From Serripes groenlandicus (taxonomy: Eukaryota > Mollusca > Bivalvia > Cardiida > Cardiidae): a stretch of DNA of 64,000 bases. The notes beneath the pieces are model-generated. The model was not told where the DNA came from. It was given only the letters and a program-made list of their open reading frames with translations, and did not search any database. The stretch is from positions 13,553,447-13,617,446 of the forward strand of contig JASEVX010000010.1 in NCBI GenBank assembly GCA_031761405.1, given 5' to 3'. The position numbers and the translations under genes were made by a program. This document shows, in pieces, positions 33,901 to 45,429 of the stretch; the stretch's first letter is position 1, and each line of letters opens with the position of its first letter.

Positions 33901-36900
33901 GTCGCCTATGGAAAAAACATGAATTGCTTCCATCTGACCTTTCGATGACTTGGCTACACTCCACTTTATGAACACTGTACACATTGTGGGGGAAAACATG
34001 CTTTGGATGAACAATTTTTCCTTTTCATCAATGAATGTTCAAAATCTCAATCCAGTTTACGAGTTAAGATGTATAATATATACAAATTATATGCGCCCAA
34101 CATGTTTTAGGTGGCCTGTTTAAATTTATTTAAATCTTGCAAGTGTATATCAATGTACAGATGCTAAAAAGAACAACAACAACTACAACAAAAACTACAC
34201 TTAAACAATGAGTAGGTGAAAAAACAAGAGGACATTGATGGCCCTGGATTGATGAACAGAGTTTCACTGGTTCAAACGTAAAAAGTATGTTAATGGTTTA
34301 TGAAAAGTTGTAAGCTTTTGTTTTCATGCAAACGAATGTTATGAGCAATGACATAACAAGTCAAGCAGAACTGTATTTTATTAAGCAGAATATTTGTAAA
34401 GGTTTCACTACGACCATTTAGGTCAAAACATGTTTTTCAACATGGCTTGAAGGGATCTGATAGAGAGTCACTTAAACAACATTTCTACCCATAACTAGAA
34501 CTAATTTAGGAGGAGAAGACGTTTAGAGATCTTTTTCTTTCAGTTACCATGTAAATCCATGAATAATGCCATTGAAAGATTGCTTGCAGAGACGTTTCAT
34601 CCAAATTCACACTCTGGTTACAGAGGATATGTTGATGGATCGACGAACTCACCGGACGGAGGGCAATCACTTCGTGCACAGGCGAGCTATAACATCTTGA
34701 ACTCTCTCCCAAATAAAACAGCAACAGCAGGCTTCGGAAACATCTGGACGAACAATTGGAAAATCTCCTTAACTCTTTCAGCGCCGAATTGTTTAAAGTA
34801 GACTCTTCCATGTTCAAACTCGGACGTCTCCATTTCTCAATGTTTGACTATTTTTATTAATAAAAGGCAAACAATGCTGATTTCAGGTGAGACAGCTCGC
34901 GCCTGCTGCTGTTGCATCAAACTGGGTTTGTAAGTTGGAAAGGGTTAATATACACAAATCCGCGTACTAGAAAGGCGACATCTTAAGGATTTCGCGGGAT
35001 AGAATGAGTGGAGAGGAGCAGAATTGCCTCCGAACTACCAACCGACCACACACAATGCTGAATATATTGTTTCGATTCTAACATGATCCAAAACGTAACA
35101 ATTGATGACACTCAAGTATTTTGCAATAACTTCGTAAGCCTAAAAGATAAATATAACATTATTTTCTGGTTTTGCGACAAGGTGACTAACGTTATGACGT
35201 CAAACCGCTGACGTGACGTCACTTTCCTAGTATTCGGTCATGTTATGTTCACGCACACATATTTTTTTAAAGTTTAGTATCCATATTGAAAGCTTTCTAC
35301 AAGAATCCTAACTAAATATATGAAAAATGTAATAACACCGATGTTTGTACTGGATATCGGACAAGTTAGGTTGAATTTCAGGTTTCTGGCTGATTCCGTT
35401 ATTTGCTGCTGCGAGATCTACAGAAATTTGTTGTGAAAATGTCGATTTTTCGGGTTTTAACCTAAAAAATCTCTGAAACTAGATTTCCCCCAGATATAAC
35501 GAACATGCCAAGACCTATCGCATTGAGTTCTATAAGTATGGGAATTTCAGCGAAATTCTTGGAGCCGTTTTCTTTGTCCTCAAATTGCTAAATTTTCGAA
35601 CACATTGTAACACAATAGCCGTGTAGACATTCGTTCCGTAGAACAGAATAGAATAATTCTGTTCCACTACACTCATTCTATACTTAACCTGAATTATCGT
35701 TATAGAACAGACACCAACCATCAAACAACTGTATTGGACGACCTTTGGAAATATTGTTGACAAGGAGAAAGTTATAACAAGTGTCAATTTATGGTTCTTT
35801 ATTTCCGTAGAGTTTTAAAACTTTTTATATTTATAACTGAATATTTTCAAAGTAGTCTGCTGCAGATTTGTTGTATGTGGGATAACATAATAGAAAAAAC
35901 ATCTACAACTTACCCAAACGAGTAGACTAAGCAAGACTTTTTCGGCACCACTGGATCATCCAGACATACTTCTTTGCCACCATCATAAACCGTTCCAACT
36001 CGCAACTGATTGCGACACAAAATCTGAAAGGTGTTTGTGTATCTGAAAGTTTGTAAAATATATAGAATAAATTAAAGATAAAATTACGCCAAATCCGAGG
36101 CCATGCTGATCTACCAAATAGTCCCTAAAAAAGCTGTTTGTGTGTACCTTCACCAGAATGCATTTAATTTATGACATTTTGTTTAAATTCATTGTAAATA
36201 TGTATAAGATGCACTAAAAGTGATTTATTTGATTATTTTGCGTATTTGGCCTTGTTTGAAAATGAAAGTAGAGAATGTGAATAACCCGATTCGTCCAAGC
36301 CCGCGTTCGTCCAAAATACCTGAGAAACTCTTAGAAAGTGTGACAATTGAGGGTTGAAACTGGTTGATTTACATGGAAGCAAAGAATGTATTTTTGGTGT
36401 ATTGTGACCTATAGGAGTTTGGTCTAATTTGACTAACACCTCTTACCAAATACTGACAATAGATGTTCAGCAGATCATCTTGAAAACATATAGGCAAACA
36501 TATTACAATCTATTTAAATGAAAGTATGATTATTAAATAGAGTATAACACATTATGGTAAATGTGGAAATTGCGCATTATAAGCATTTCCTCATTTTGCC
36601 AAAATAATTTCAAAAAGGGTCCGTGCTACAAATTAAAATTAGTCTGCAAATGGTATATAGATAAGCAATATTGAGAAAAGAAGAAGTAACTCAAACTGAG
36701 AAATATTTCCTTTCCCACAATAGCCCATTATGACCTGCTGTTAAAAGTAACCTAACCCAGGAAGCCCATTATGACCTGCTGTTAAAAAGAATCTAATCCT
36801 GGAATCCCATTATGACCTGCTGTGAAAAGGAAGCCAACACAGGAAGCCCATTATGACCTGCTGTGGAAAGGAATCTAACCAAAGAAGCCGAGTATGACCC

Positions 36901-39900
36901 GCTGTTAAAAGGAATCTAACCCAGGAGTCCCAGTATGACCTTCCGTGGAAAGGAATCTAACCAAGGAAGACCATTATGACCTGCTGTTAGAAGGAATCCA
37001 ACCCAGGAATCCCTTTATGACCTGCTGTGGAAAGGAATCTTACCCAGGAAGCCCATTATGACCTGCTGTGAGACAGAATCTCACCCGAGGAAGCCCATTA
37101 TGACCTGCCGTTAAAAGGAATCTAACCCAGGAATCCCTTTATGACCTGCTGTTAGAAGGAATCTAATCCAGGAAGCCAATTATGACCTGCTGTTAAAAGG
37201 AATCTAACACAGGAAGCCCAGTATGACCTGCTGTTAAAAGGAATCGTACCCAGGAAGCCCATTATGACCTGCCGTGGAAAGGAATCTAACCTAGGAAGCC
37301 CATTATGACCTGCCGTGGAAAGGAATCTAACCGAGGAAGCCCATTATGACCTGCTGTGAGAAGGAATCTAACCAAGGAAGCCCATTATGACCTGTTGTGA
37401 GACAGAATCTAACCCGGGGACGCCCATTATGACCTACTGTATAAAGGAAGCTAACCCAGGAAGCCCATTATGACCTACTGTGAGAAGGAATCTAACCCGG
37501 GAACGCGCATTATGACCTGCTCTGGAAAGGAATCTAACCCAAGAAGCTGTTAAAAGGAATCTAACCAAGGAAGCCAATTATTACCTGCTGTGGAAAGGAA
37601 TATAATCCAGGAAGCCCATCATGACCTGCTGTGGAAAGGAATCTAACCAAGGAAGCCCATTATGACCTGCCGTGGAAAGGAATCTAACCAAGGAAGCCAA
37701 TTATGACTTGCTGTCGAAAGGAATCTAACCAAGTAAGCCCATTATGAATCTGCTGTGGAAAGGAATCTAACCGAGGAAGCCCATTATGACCTGCCGTGGA
37801 AAGGAATCTAACCAAAGAAGCCCATTATGACCTGCCGTGGAAAGGAATCTAACCAAAGAAGCCCATTATGACCTGCTGTGGAAAGGAATCTAACCGAGGA
37901 AGCCCATTATGACCTGCTATGAGTAGGAATCTAACCCGTGGACGCCCATTATGACCTGCTGTGAGAAGGAATCTAACCCGGGGACGTGCATTATGACCTG
38001 ATGTGGAAAGCTTAATGTTAAAATAGGTCAACAACATGACAAGAGAATAAACAATTAAATGGCCATGATGGCCCTGTAACCTTGAAACCATGGCTACCAT
38101 GGCTATGTATGATAAACTGTTTATAAAAAAGACTTCAAATAGTAATTTGATAAACAAGTAACACATGCAGCTTTTAGAGAATTCATAACATTTTCCCTTT
38201 GGTCTACATATGACGAAAATTTACCTTAGCATATATATCATCAAAAGACAAAGTTTCGTCATGCTAAAAAAATTAATGCTGCCTCTAGTCTAGAGTATGC
38301 ATACGACTTTACTTAATTGTGGCTAAGCGACCTAGTTTTTCGTCTGGACATGACCCGATTATTACAATATGATCACAGCAAACATTCTGACAAAGTTTCA
38401 ATATTATTGAGTCATATATGTCGATCTACAGTGTCAACAACATTTTTTCATTACTAATGAGATATAATAGTTATTGACAAAGTTTCAACATGTTCAAGTC
38501 AAAGATGCGGTTAACAAGAATTTTCTTAAATCTGGCCTAGTGACCTATTTTTGTTTTTTTTACCGTATCTGAAGCCATATTTGACAATAGCCTAGATGTC
38601 GTAAAGACAATATTTCTGACAAATGTTCAACCTAGTGAACTAGTTTTTTACCTGACATGACCCATATTAGTTTAAACATATTTTATTCAGTTCTTGTTTA
38701 CAATAATAACAGAACAACAATAGTAGGTTGAAATGGATTGCAAAACAAGCAATGTTATTGCTTATACTAATTCCTGCCTAGGAGTGTAAAGCTACGAAAT
38801 GCAAAGAAAATCAGTGTATGATGTACACAGTATGATGAATAATATTAATATAATTAAGCCTAGTAGTAAATTTTAAACGACTCATATTATTAAATGTATT
38901 CAAACTCGTCTACTGCAGATTTTGTGTATGTGGGAGAGAATTAAGCCTTTGTCTGCGATAGACTGCCAGACAAGGACGAAGTTATCCTTTACTAAGCAGG
39001 CGATACAATTACTTAAATTAAATCTGATTATCGATCTGTTATACTGACTGGTAGTAAATATTTCTAATCACATTTTAACAAGACCTCAACTTCGCTGCAG
39101 AATCAAACGATTATATGAATCTGGTAAATTACAGGTCTCAGATTGATCTTTGCATCACCCAATCCAATTGGCGCCTACAATATCGTTAGTTATCAAGAGG
39201 GGAGATATTATAAAGAGCCGTCACGCGAGAAAACCAACATTGTGGACACTGCGTAAAGTATCGAGCCGGATCAGCCTAAGCATGCCGCGTAGGCTTACCC
39301 GGATAGACACTTTTCACCTTCTCTGGATTTTGTGTTTCAGGAATCATTACTCTATACCTCTATCCCTCTGAAATAGACTGCGCAGACTGATCTGAGTCGG
39401 TACATTAAGCAGAGGCCATAATGTTGGTTTTCTCGAGAGACGGCTCATACATAAATAAACGGAGAGGACCGAGCGTTGGTTGCATCGTGCGATTTCGTTG
39501 GAAAGCAAATTGAGAACCACCTCATGAATAGTCAGATCAAGTCTTTTCGTCTGACATTAATGATATTTGATAATTCCATACCTGTATTTATGCAAAGAAC
39601 TCTTGAGGTATAGTGTTAATTTATCATCTATCTATTATATTTACTAGAAATTTAGATTTACACATTAATTAATCTAGAAATTACAAAAAACCTACCTATG
39701 TATTAACGACAAGAACTCGGAGGTATTCATTGTCCGTAATTTTTCAATTGGTGGAATCAGCATTTCTTCTGTTCCTACCGTATCTCTATCAAAATGGGGG
39801 TACCGCAACATTGAAGTAAGCTGATCTGAAAGCAAGTGTACATGCATACTATGTTATTCAATTGTGCTTCTCCGAGAAACAAGTGCTATGATGGCCCTGT

Positions 39901-40604
39901 AACACTCACCTGAGTAATGCAATGTGATTTGTCATACCAACCACACAAAATCATTATTTTACCAATCAACATGGCTTGATGTAATCTCGTAGAGGGTCAC
40001 CAAAGTATCATTTTTACAAAATTATATAGAAATGTGTGAGCTTCTTTCGTAGAGAAAGATTTTTAAAAAAACTTTTCTACAAAATTGTTTGTTAATTGGT
40101 CAACCAGTTTCGTAGGAAAATATGTTTTAATTATTTGTTTTCTTTCAATTGCCCTTGAAACCAGACCTTTTGCATCGATCAAAACAAATTGATAGCATTT
40201 TGGTAAGGACATTGGGGGATGCTTTCTATGAAGTTTTCATCCCAATTGGCTCACTGGTTACAGTAGAGAAGATGTTGACGCATCCCGGATGCTGGACAAT
40301 TGGGGATCACAATAACTCACCAACTGAGCTAAAAACAATCATTATCGTATTTGTTAAACGTGAGCCTTTTTATATCAAATCTTTATTTTTACCTCCAAAC
40401 TGTTTGTTATGGGTCCTCAAAATAATTGTCTCGGCGAGACGAACCCGTTTAAACCAAAATATGAATAATAAGAGAGACCACCACCCCACCCCCCAATCTA
40501 ACATAAAACTTACCATTGCCCATTTTATTGTAGTTTCCAACAGTCACTGTAATAACCAGGATGGAGAACATAATGCCCCACTTAAACCATTGTAGTTTCC
40601 CCAT
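30919..40604 (-). CDS. METTL24: METTL24-like methyltransferase, six coding exons, complete
   Basis: Probable S-adenosylmethionine-dependent methyltransferase of the METTL24 (FkbM/Methyltransf_21-type) family; the substrate is unknown. Coding exons in order are 40604-40514, 39825-39696, 36042-35914, 32799-32725, 32454-32304 and 31221-30919. All introns are GT-AG, lengths sum to 879 nt (292 aa plus stop), and every junction is in phase. Residues 6-22 (WFKWGIMFSILVITVTV) form a signal anchor, suggesting a type II secretory-pathway protein. Conserved blocks are CLDDPVVPKKSCLVYSFGSN, EVHTFDPS, KWSMKTLGTTMKDL and IDILKMDIEGAEW (about residues 195-207). The start has a good context (ACC before ATG G), and an acceptor 7 nt upstream implies a 5' non-coding exon beyond 40611. 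No breaks were seen, and the reconstruction matches the family end to end. Confidence 0.9.
31373..31470 (-). mobile_element. SINE 3' fragment
   Basis: GATTGATTGATTGGAGCTTA followed by ACGCC is the minus-strand tail block of the SINEs at 53711 and 56523. The rest is decayed. It lies in the last intron of the METTL24-like gene. Confidence 0.5.
31986..32048 (-). other. tRNA-like sequence (SINE head or tRNA pseudogene)
   Basis: On the minus strand, GTCGGTAGAGTACTTG (box A-like), CCTGAAAACCAG (anticodon arm-like) and GGTTCGAGCC (box B) are correctly spaced. The 5' acceptor strand does not pair with the 3' end, so this is not a functional tRNA. A SINE head is more likely. Confidence 0.6.
32050..32209. 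mobile_element. TTAA fold-back MITE, intronic
   Basis: GAGCAATTTCTCCTTTTGTCAC, AGTTGTCTGCTGCAGATTTG and TGTATGTGGGAACAGGTTAA. It lies in the intron between coding exons 5 and 6. Confidence 0.7.
32508..32640. mobile_element. TTAA fold-back MITE, left part, intronic
   Basis: TTAACCCTTTCATACATATAAC and AGCAGTAGACGAC, then AAATTCTCTTTAAATGAAAAC. The right terminus is missing. It lies in the intron between coding exons 4 and 5. Confidence 0.65.
33072..33725. repeat. Bivalve-type interspersed repeat with inverted ends
   Basis: Starts ACAAGAGTTGTCGGAGGACA and AGCTCGCCTAT and ends GAATAGGCGAGCTT, so the outer AGCTCGCCTAT block is inverted. The interior holds repeated phrases GTGTGTGAAGTTTCAAAGC, CAGTGTCTGAG and GACTTGACATACAGGGTC. 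It is non-autonomous and lies in intron 3 of the METTL24-like gene. Confidence 0.65.
34225..34500. repeat. Degraded interspersed repeat
   Basis: ACAAGAGGACATTGATGGCC followed by loosely related text, with TTTTTCAACATGGCTTGAAGG matching CAACATGGCTTGATGTAATC near 39968. Same family as fragments at 38030 and 39880. Confidence 0.4.
34820..35900. other. Intron 3 sequence, nothing recognised
   Basis: Non-coding apart from a fold-back MITE right end at 35835-35885 (GTCTGCTGCAGATTTGTTGT). TGACGTGACGTCAC near 35210 is a palindromic CRE-like cluster of unknown relevance. Confidence 0.4.
36320..36430. repeat. Dispersed repeat, copy of 44255-44355
   Basis: Shares CTTAGAAAGTGTG, CAATTGA, TTGATTTACATGGA and TTGGTGTATTGTGACCTA with 44255-44355. 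Identity unknown. Confidence 0.6.
36718..38010. repeat. 41-bp minisatellite, about 31 copies, intronic
   Basis: Unit GAAGCCCATTATGACCTGCT then GTGGAAAGGAATCTAACC plus 2-4 variable bases. Variants include AAGGAATCTAACCGAG, GGACGCCCATT and CTGCCGTGG. It lies in intron 2 (35914 exon to 39696 exon) of the METTL24-like gene. The open frame over its end (37849-38166, minus) is an artefact. Confidence 0.97.
38030..38700. repeat. Interspersed repeat family (GTGACCTAGTTTTT type)
   Basis: AATGGCCATGATGGCCCTGTAA at the start, then phrases such as GCGACCTAGTTTTTCGTCTG, GACATGACCC, TTCTGACAAAGTTTCAA and CCTAGTGAACTAG. Such phrases recur in arrays near 57110-57870. Confidence 0.6.
38885..38945. mobile_element. 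TTAA fold-back MITE, right end
   Basis: TCGTCTACTGCAGATTTTGT, GTATGTGGGAGAGAATTAA. Confidence 0.6.
39215..39447. mobile_element. Palindromic MITE, GAGCCGTC family, intronic
   Basis: GAGCCGTCACGCGAGAAAACC at the left and GGTTTTCTCGAGAGACGGCTC at the right, with a shorter right half. It lies in intron 2 of the METTL24-like gene. The plus-strand ORF 39150-39371 is this element. Confidence 0.9.
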
Positions 40605-40611
40605 GGTCTAT

Positions 40612-41030
40612 CTGAAAAAACATAAATTATCTGTCTTATCATAGGTTAGATCTTGGGGAAAATTGGAATTATTCTTTTAATATAGAATTATAACATTTAG
40701 AACATCTTGTTTTTTTCTGAAATTCAAAGTGAAATTCAGTGCGGGATAAGGGTGACCTATCATTCGACGTCGTAACTAAACAAACAGGTGGGATGACACC
40801 TGAGTTTTTGGTGCTGTTATGGTAGATATAAGAATTCATTTTGATTTAATACAGGTTTGTGGCTTCTTTTTAATGCTTGGAAAGAACCCTAACCCATAAT
40901 GCTATAATGGTCTCCTATGTAAAATGAATTGTTTCCCTTTGACCTACACTAGATATTGTTTTGTAGACATAGTCCATGGTAGTAACATGTTGACCTATAT
41001 AGTACGTATACAGGAAAAAAATTATCTATC
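40612..41030. other. Upstream flank / 5' intron of the METTL24-like gene
   Basis: A polypyrimidine tract and AG at 40612-40635 (minus strand) precede the start exon. The upstream non-coding exon and promoter were not found. It carries fragments of dispersed repeats. Confidence 0.5.
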
Positions 41031-41084
41031 ATAAATTCTGACAAACGCCTTTCAAATACCTTGTATCAAGCAAACATGTAACTA

Positions 41085-41690
41085 TATAGCAATCTGAACG
41101 CCGACCTGGAATACCGAGCTCGGCCATCGGTGTTCCACTCCCGTGACAGCGTTCCACTCCCGTGACAGCGTTCCACTCCCGTGACAGCGTTCCACTCCCG
41201 TGACAAAAGCCGGAACGCCGACCTGGAATATCGAGCTCGGCCATCAGTGTTCTCGAGCTCGGCCATCAGTGTTCTCTTCCCATGCCAGCGTTCCACTCCT
41301 GTGACAAAAGCCGGAATGCCGACCAGAACACCGAGCTTTGCCATCGGTGTTCGAATTTATATAGCAATCTGAATGCCGACCTGGAACATCGAGCTCGGCC
41401 GTTGGTGTTTCACTCCCGTGACAGCGTCCCGTGACATACCCGGATCGCCGACCTGGAACACCGAGCTCGGCCATCGGTGTTCCCTACCCGTGACAGCATT
41501 CCACTCCCGTGACATACCCGGAACGCCAACCTGGAACACCGAGCTCGGCCATTGGTGTTCGAATCTATATAGTAATTTGAACGCCGACCTGGAATATCGA
41601 GGTATGTCACGGGAGTGGACCGCTATCACGTGAGTGGAACACCGATCGCCGAGCTCTATTTTCCTGGTCGGCGTTCAATTTTCTATATAA
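41085..41690. repeat. Composite GC-rich minisatellite
   Basis: Two intermixed modules: GTTCCACTCCCGTGACAGC (19 bp, up to four in a row at 41130-41205) and ACGCCGACCTGGAACACCGA followed by GCTCGGCCATCGGTGTTC. Several long frames on both strands here are repeat translations. Confidence 0.95.
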
Positions 41691-41699
41691 AGCTACAAT

Positions 41700-42720
41700 T
41701 CCACTGAAGCCGGACCCAAACACGGAGCACCCCGGATTAACACGGAACACCCCGGATCAAGAGATATCTTGATCCGGGGTGATCCTTGGCGAAATTGAGT
41801 CGACGGTCGCAAAACATCGTCATCCCGGACCAGCCCTGAACCCAACACGGCGCCACAACGGATGAACACGGAGCCAACACGGATTACCCCGGTACCACCA
41901 AGGCTTTGCCACGGACCGTCCTGGAATGACCCGGACCAAACACGTTATCAACATGACACCGTACCATCCCGGACCGTTCCGGATCATCTGGGATCTGACA
42001 ATAGAAAAAGCATTTTAAAGCTAGAAGACTGAAGAGAAGATGCCACCAAGAAGGAAGCGTGCTGTGGTGGTCACTGTACCTGTTCGTGCGCCTTATAAGA
42101 AAAGGGCGAGGCAGGAGCTAGAGGACTCCTCCGAAAGTCGCCCAACCTCTCCTAATGAGGCCTCTGATGTCGAAGATGTCCCTATTCCCTCGATGACCAC
42201 CACTTCGAAGAAGCTAAGTCAATCTGCATCTGCATTTCAATCTGCAGCCGTCATCAATATGAACGAGGATGTGGCAGATGTACAAGGCGTTTCTGCACCG
42301 AGCAGAAAGCAGGCCAAAATAAAAGGAAGTTAACATGGGGGAGTGGTTGAGGTCCAATCCTTAGCTGTTCAACAAAAGTATCAATGCTTACAAAATCTCT
42401 GCCGAAAAAAGCAGTGGGAGAGCTGGATGTAGAGTCTTCAGCCTTGTTACGACATGCCGGATTGCCCGGATCGCCCAGGATCAACACGGTGCAACTACGG
42501 ACCTTCCCGGAGCTGACTTGGTCGCTTCACGGATCGTCCCGGACTACCCCGGAATGAAAAATCCTCCCGGACGGCCCCGGATGACCATGGCAATTTTAAA
42601 AAGTTTAAAATTGCCGGGTTGGTGTCCCGGACCATCCCGGACTGCACGGATCTGACCCCGGATCGGCCAAATTTTAGTCCGGGACGATCCGGGACAGTCC
42701 GGGACGTTGGTGGGACTGGG
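41700..42720. repeat. GC-rich degenerate CCGGA-rich region with hairpins
   Basis: Dense short phrases such as CACGGAGCACCCCGGAT and CCCGGACCATCCCGGA flank a small ORF at 42040. Two perfect hairpins occur: 41748-41781 (14-bp arms, 6-nt loop) and 42589-42615 (12-bp arms, 3-nt loop). Base composition contrasts sharply with the AT-rich flanks. Confidence 0.8.
42040..42333 (+). CDS. Hypothetical basic protein, 97 aa
   Basis: ATG 42040 to TAA 42331. It opens MPPRRKRAVVVTV, then a bipartite-like basic run (YKKRARQELE) and a Ser/Glu/Asp-rich stretch (DSSESRPTSPNEASDVEDV). Composition suggests a nuclear or retroelement-like N-terminus. It sits between CCGGA-rich blocks and has no recognisable domain. 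It may be the first ORF of a decayed mobile element. Confidence 0.35.
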   Translation: MPPRRKRAVVVTVPVRAPYKKRARQELEDSSESRPTSPNEASDVEDVPIPSMTTTSKKLSQSASAFQSAAVINMNEDVADVQGVSAPSRKQAKIKGS

Positions 42721-42907
42721 GTTTAAATTCGAACACTGATGGCTTTTTTTTTCTTTTAATTTTTAATTCTTTTTTTATTTTTAAATTATATTTTATTTTA
42801 ATATTTTAATTTCCTAATAGTTTTGTATATTTCTAAATACCTACTACTCAAATTCAAATACTCTAAGCTACATATCAACTGAATTAGATGGCCTATGAAT
42901 TATAATT

Positions 42908-43100
42908 GTTTAGTGTTTTACGCCGCTTTCATCATTTCAGTTATATCTCGGCTTTTCATGGGTAAGTTACCAGTAGTACTGGTCCATTTATCCTGACACC
43001 AGCCAGTCAGTCGTAATGCTTAGCACCAAGGAAGAAAGCCATTATTACAATTGTTGGAGTCTTTGGTATGACCCGGCCGAGGATCGAATCTGCGTCCTCC
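42908..43100 (-). mobile_element. tRNA-derived SINE, second tail type
   Basis: On the minus strand, GATTCGATCCTCGGCCGGG (box B), TGACTGACTGGCTGGTGTCA, TACTGGTAACTTACCC, and the tail ATATAACTGAAATGATGAAA, GCGGCGTAAAACAC. Confidence 0.75.
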
Positions 43101-43295
43101 ATTTAGTTTAAGCTATTTTAAGTTATACTAAAATCATGAAACTTAAGTTGAAGTTATTTCAGTTACTATTCGAGGTTCACATGTATTGAACACATGATTT
43201 TGCATAAGTCATATGAAATATCTATCTACCACATAGGATATATGTAATTTCTTGGTGAAATGCAGGATTATAACGTTCTTTAAAACAAATTTATC

Positions 43296-43505
43296 CCTTT
43301 ACCACATATAACAAAAAATCAAGAGCAGACGACTTCGAAAACGTACCCTAAAAGAAAATGCCTTTTCATAATGTATAATTATTGAAAAGAATTGAAAACT
43401 TTCTGGCACATTGAGAAGTTGCTCATCATGAGCAATTTCTCCATTTTGAACTATGTTTTAAAGGTCTTAGCTGAAGATGTGCTAGAAAGCGTCTGTATTT
43501 AGGAT
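43296..43505. mobile_element. TTAA fold-back MITE, diverged
   Basis: ATCCCTTTACCACATATAAC, GAGCAGACGACTTCGAAAAC, an inverted core GAGAAGTTGCTCATCATGAGCA, and ATTTCTCC. The ends have lost the TTAA. Confidence 0.65.
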
Positions 43506-43580
43506 AGGATTTACGCCAAACCAAATTTGGTCCAAAATGACGGTAACCATTTTCGACGGGTGAATTCTTTCTTGAATAAT

Positions 43581-44190
43581 GCAGAACAGAACAGAACAGA
43601 AATTTTATTTTCAACTTAAGCATATACAGCTCATGGTTGATATTCACAAATATACATACAGAAATGGTTAAGACAATGAAATAGTTGAGAAATAGTACTT
43701 AAATAAGTTTAAATTAAATAAGTTTAAATTAAATAAGTTTAAATAAGTTTAAAATCAAGTTTATATGCATATGTATAAATACACATATAAACAAAAGTAA
43801 CTATATAATGATATATATATATACATATACCCATACACATACTTACATATATATATATATATATATTAATTTCAATATGAAATTAATTATATCAAGAAAG
43901 AAAGTGGGACTGTTAACGCCCGTCTAATAAGGATGCTTTTTATTTTCAAATAGAGAGTTTTCTCATCTCAAAAGCCTTGAGGCAAAATGACGCCAGATTA
44001 CATAAATATTTTTTTCTTTCTGTGTTTAAGAGTTCTATGAACTTGTACATACTTGGACGTTGTGCGTAATAGCGCGGTATGAATTGTTTTCTTAATGTTT
44101 CATAGAACGGACAAACTAATACAAAATGGAACTCATCCTTCAAATCATTCAAATTACATAAGGTACAAATTCTTTGCATGACCCCCACCC
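43581..44190 (-). pseudogene. LINE 3' fragment, related to 11255-12005
   Basis: Codons 44188-43946 encode ICTLCNLNDLKDEFHFVLVC then PFYETLRKQFIP, the same C-terminal knuckle as at 11622. The 3' UTR ends in a (TTCTG)n tail, seen on the plus strand as CAGAACAGAACAGAACAGAA at 43581-43601. It is 5'-truncated just upstream of the knuckle. AT repeats at 43800-43865 lie in its 3' UTR. Confidence 0.7.
43800..43865. repeat. (AT)n microsatellite
   Basis: Two ATATAT runs interrupted by ACATATACCCATACACATAC. Confidence 0.9.
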
Positions 44191-44628
44191 TTTCTATTTT
44201 GATTGTTTTAAAGCTTAGAGGTAATGCTTTTCAATGATATAGGATGTTCATCAAGAAAACGCTTAGAAAGTGTGTCAATTGATGGCTGAGATTGGTCGAT
44301 TTACATGGATACAACAAAAAAGTAATTAATTTGGTGTATTGTGACCTACTAGTAGAAACGTTCATTTACAATACTCGGAAGTTCAGAGGCCTGCATCGAC
44401 TTGATTTCACCGGATTCTTTCCAAATTTCGAGACGTCATCTGTAACCTTCTTCTGAATATGTCAATCCGAGTAGTCTCCTTTTAATTATTTTCCCTCATT
44501 ATGAGAATGTTCTCATGTAGGGCAAAGATTAGCAGTTAAATTCAATCTTTGTTTCCATTTAAATCAACAAGATTCAACTCCCAATTGACATCATTCTTCA
44601 ATTGTTACAGCCAGGATACACTGTATGA

Positions 44629-44772
44629 GCTGAATTACGAGACAACCAATAGTGTGGACTCTGCGTAAAGAATCGACCCGGATCAGCCTTTGCATGCTGC
44701 GCATAACCCGGACAAAAACGTTTTGCCTCCTTATGATAATCATTACTCTATACAGAACAGAACAGAACATAC
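44629..44772. mobile_element. Truncated GAGCCGTC-family MITE and CAGAA tail
   Basis: ACGAGACAACCAATAGTGTGG and CTGCGTAAAGAATCGACCCG to ATCATTACTCTATA, then (CAGAA)n. The right half is replaced by the CAGAA repeat. Confidence 0.7.
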
Positions 44773-45429
44773 TTGTTTTGACAAACAATAAACACATATG
44801 CATAGCCAACGTGAGTGATAAACAATTAGAAAAGAATAAACATACAAAAGTTGCCAGGTGGTGAGCCTCTAACCCCTGTGACGGAATACTAATTAGAAAA
44901 GTTAAATGATTCAGCTTGGTGATGGGTTGAGGTCTCGTTTAGTCTGTAGTTAGTAACATTAATATCGGTATTTGAACATTTAAGTATTAGGTAGGGTATT
45001 TATCCTCTCTGTGGTTTAAGCGAATGAGATGATTTAAAGTTAAACTGATCATGAATCAAAGTACTGAAAGTACTGAAGGTAGAATTGCCATCGTTTAAGA
45101 ATATATTATGAATATTTATTTTAAATAAATCCCCACCATGGCATACAAGAAATGATGAATCAGGCCGGAATGAAATGTTTCCAAGATCATCATTTCGTGT
45201 TGGTCTAGTGAAAGTTAATTGACCCCTACTTCGAAAATATCTTTCGGTTCGGAATGTTTTAACATCATTATCCCTGTATCTTAGAAGATTAGTACTAAAA
45301 AGAAAATTTCGAATATGGGAATAAACTTTGATAAACATTTCACACACATATATACATATTTAGTTTTTACATTTTGAAAAATAGTTAACAATAATAAAAT
45401 ACATACAATTAAAATGAGATAATCATACA

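Noticed and set aside
34506..34817. Open frames on both strands at 34506-34817
   Set aside because: No domain, start context or splice sites; strand ambiguity suggests chance, and they lie inside an intron of the METTL24-like gene.
36718..38010. CRISPR-like regular repeats
   Set aside because: The unit has no conserved repeat/unique spacer structure and the host is a eukaryote; it is a minisatellite. The same applies to 567-1180.
41029..41633. Six long frames on both strands
   Set aside because: Open because the GC-rich minisatellite lacks stop codons; the residues simply repeat.
45000..45347. Minus-strand 115-aa ORF
   Set aside because: Spans the boundary of segment C copy 2 and its insertion; no coding signature.
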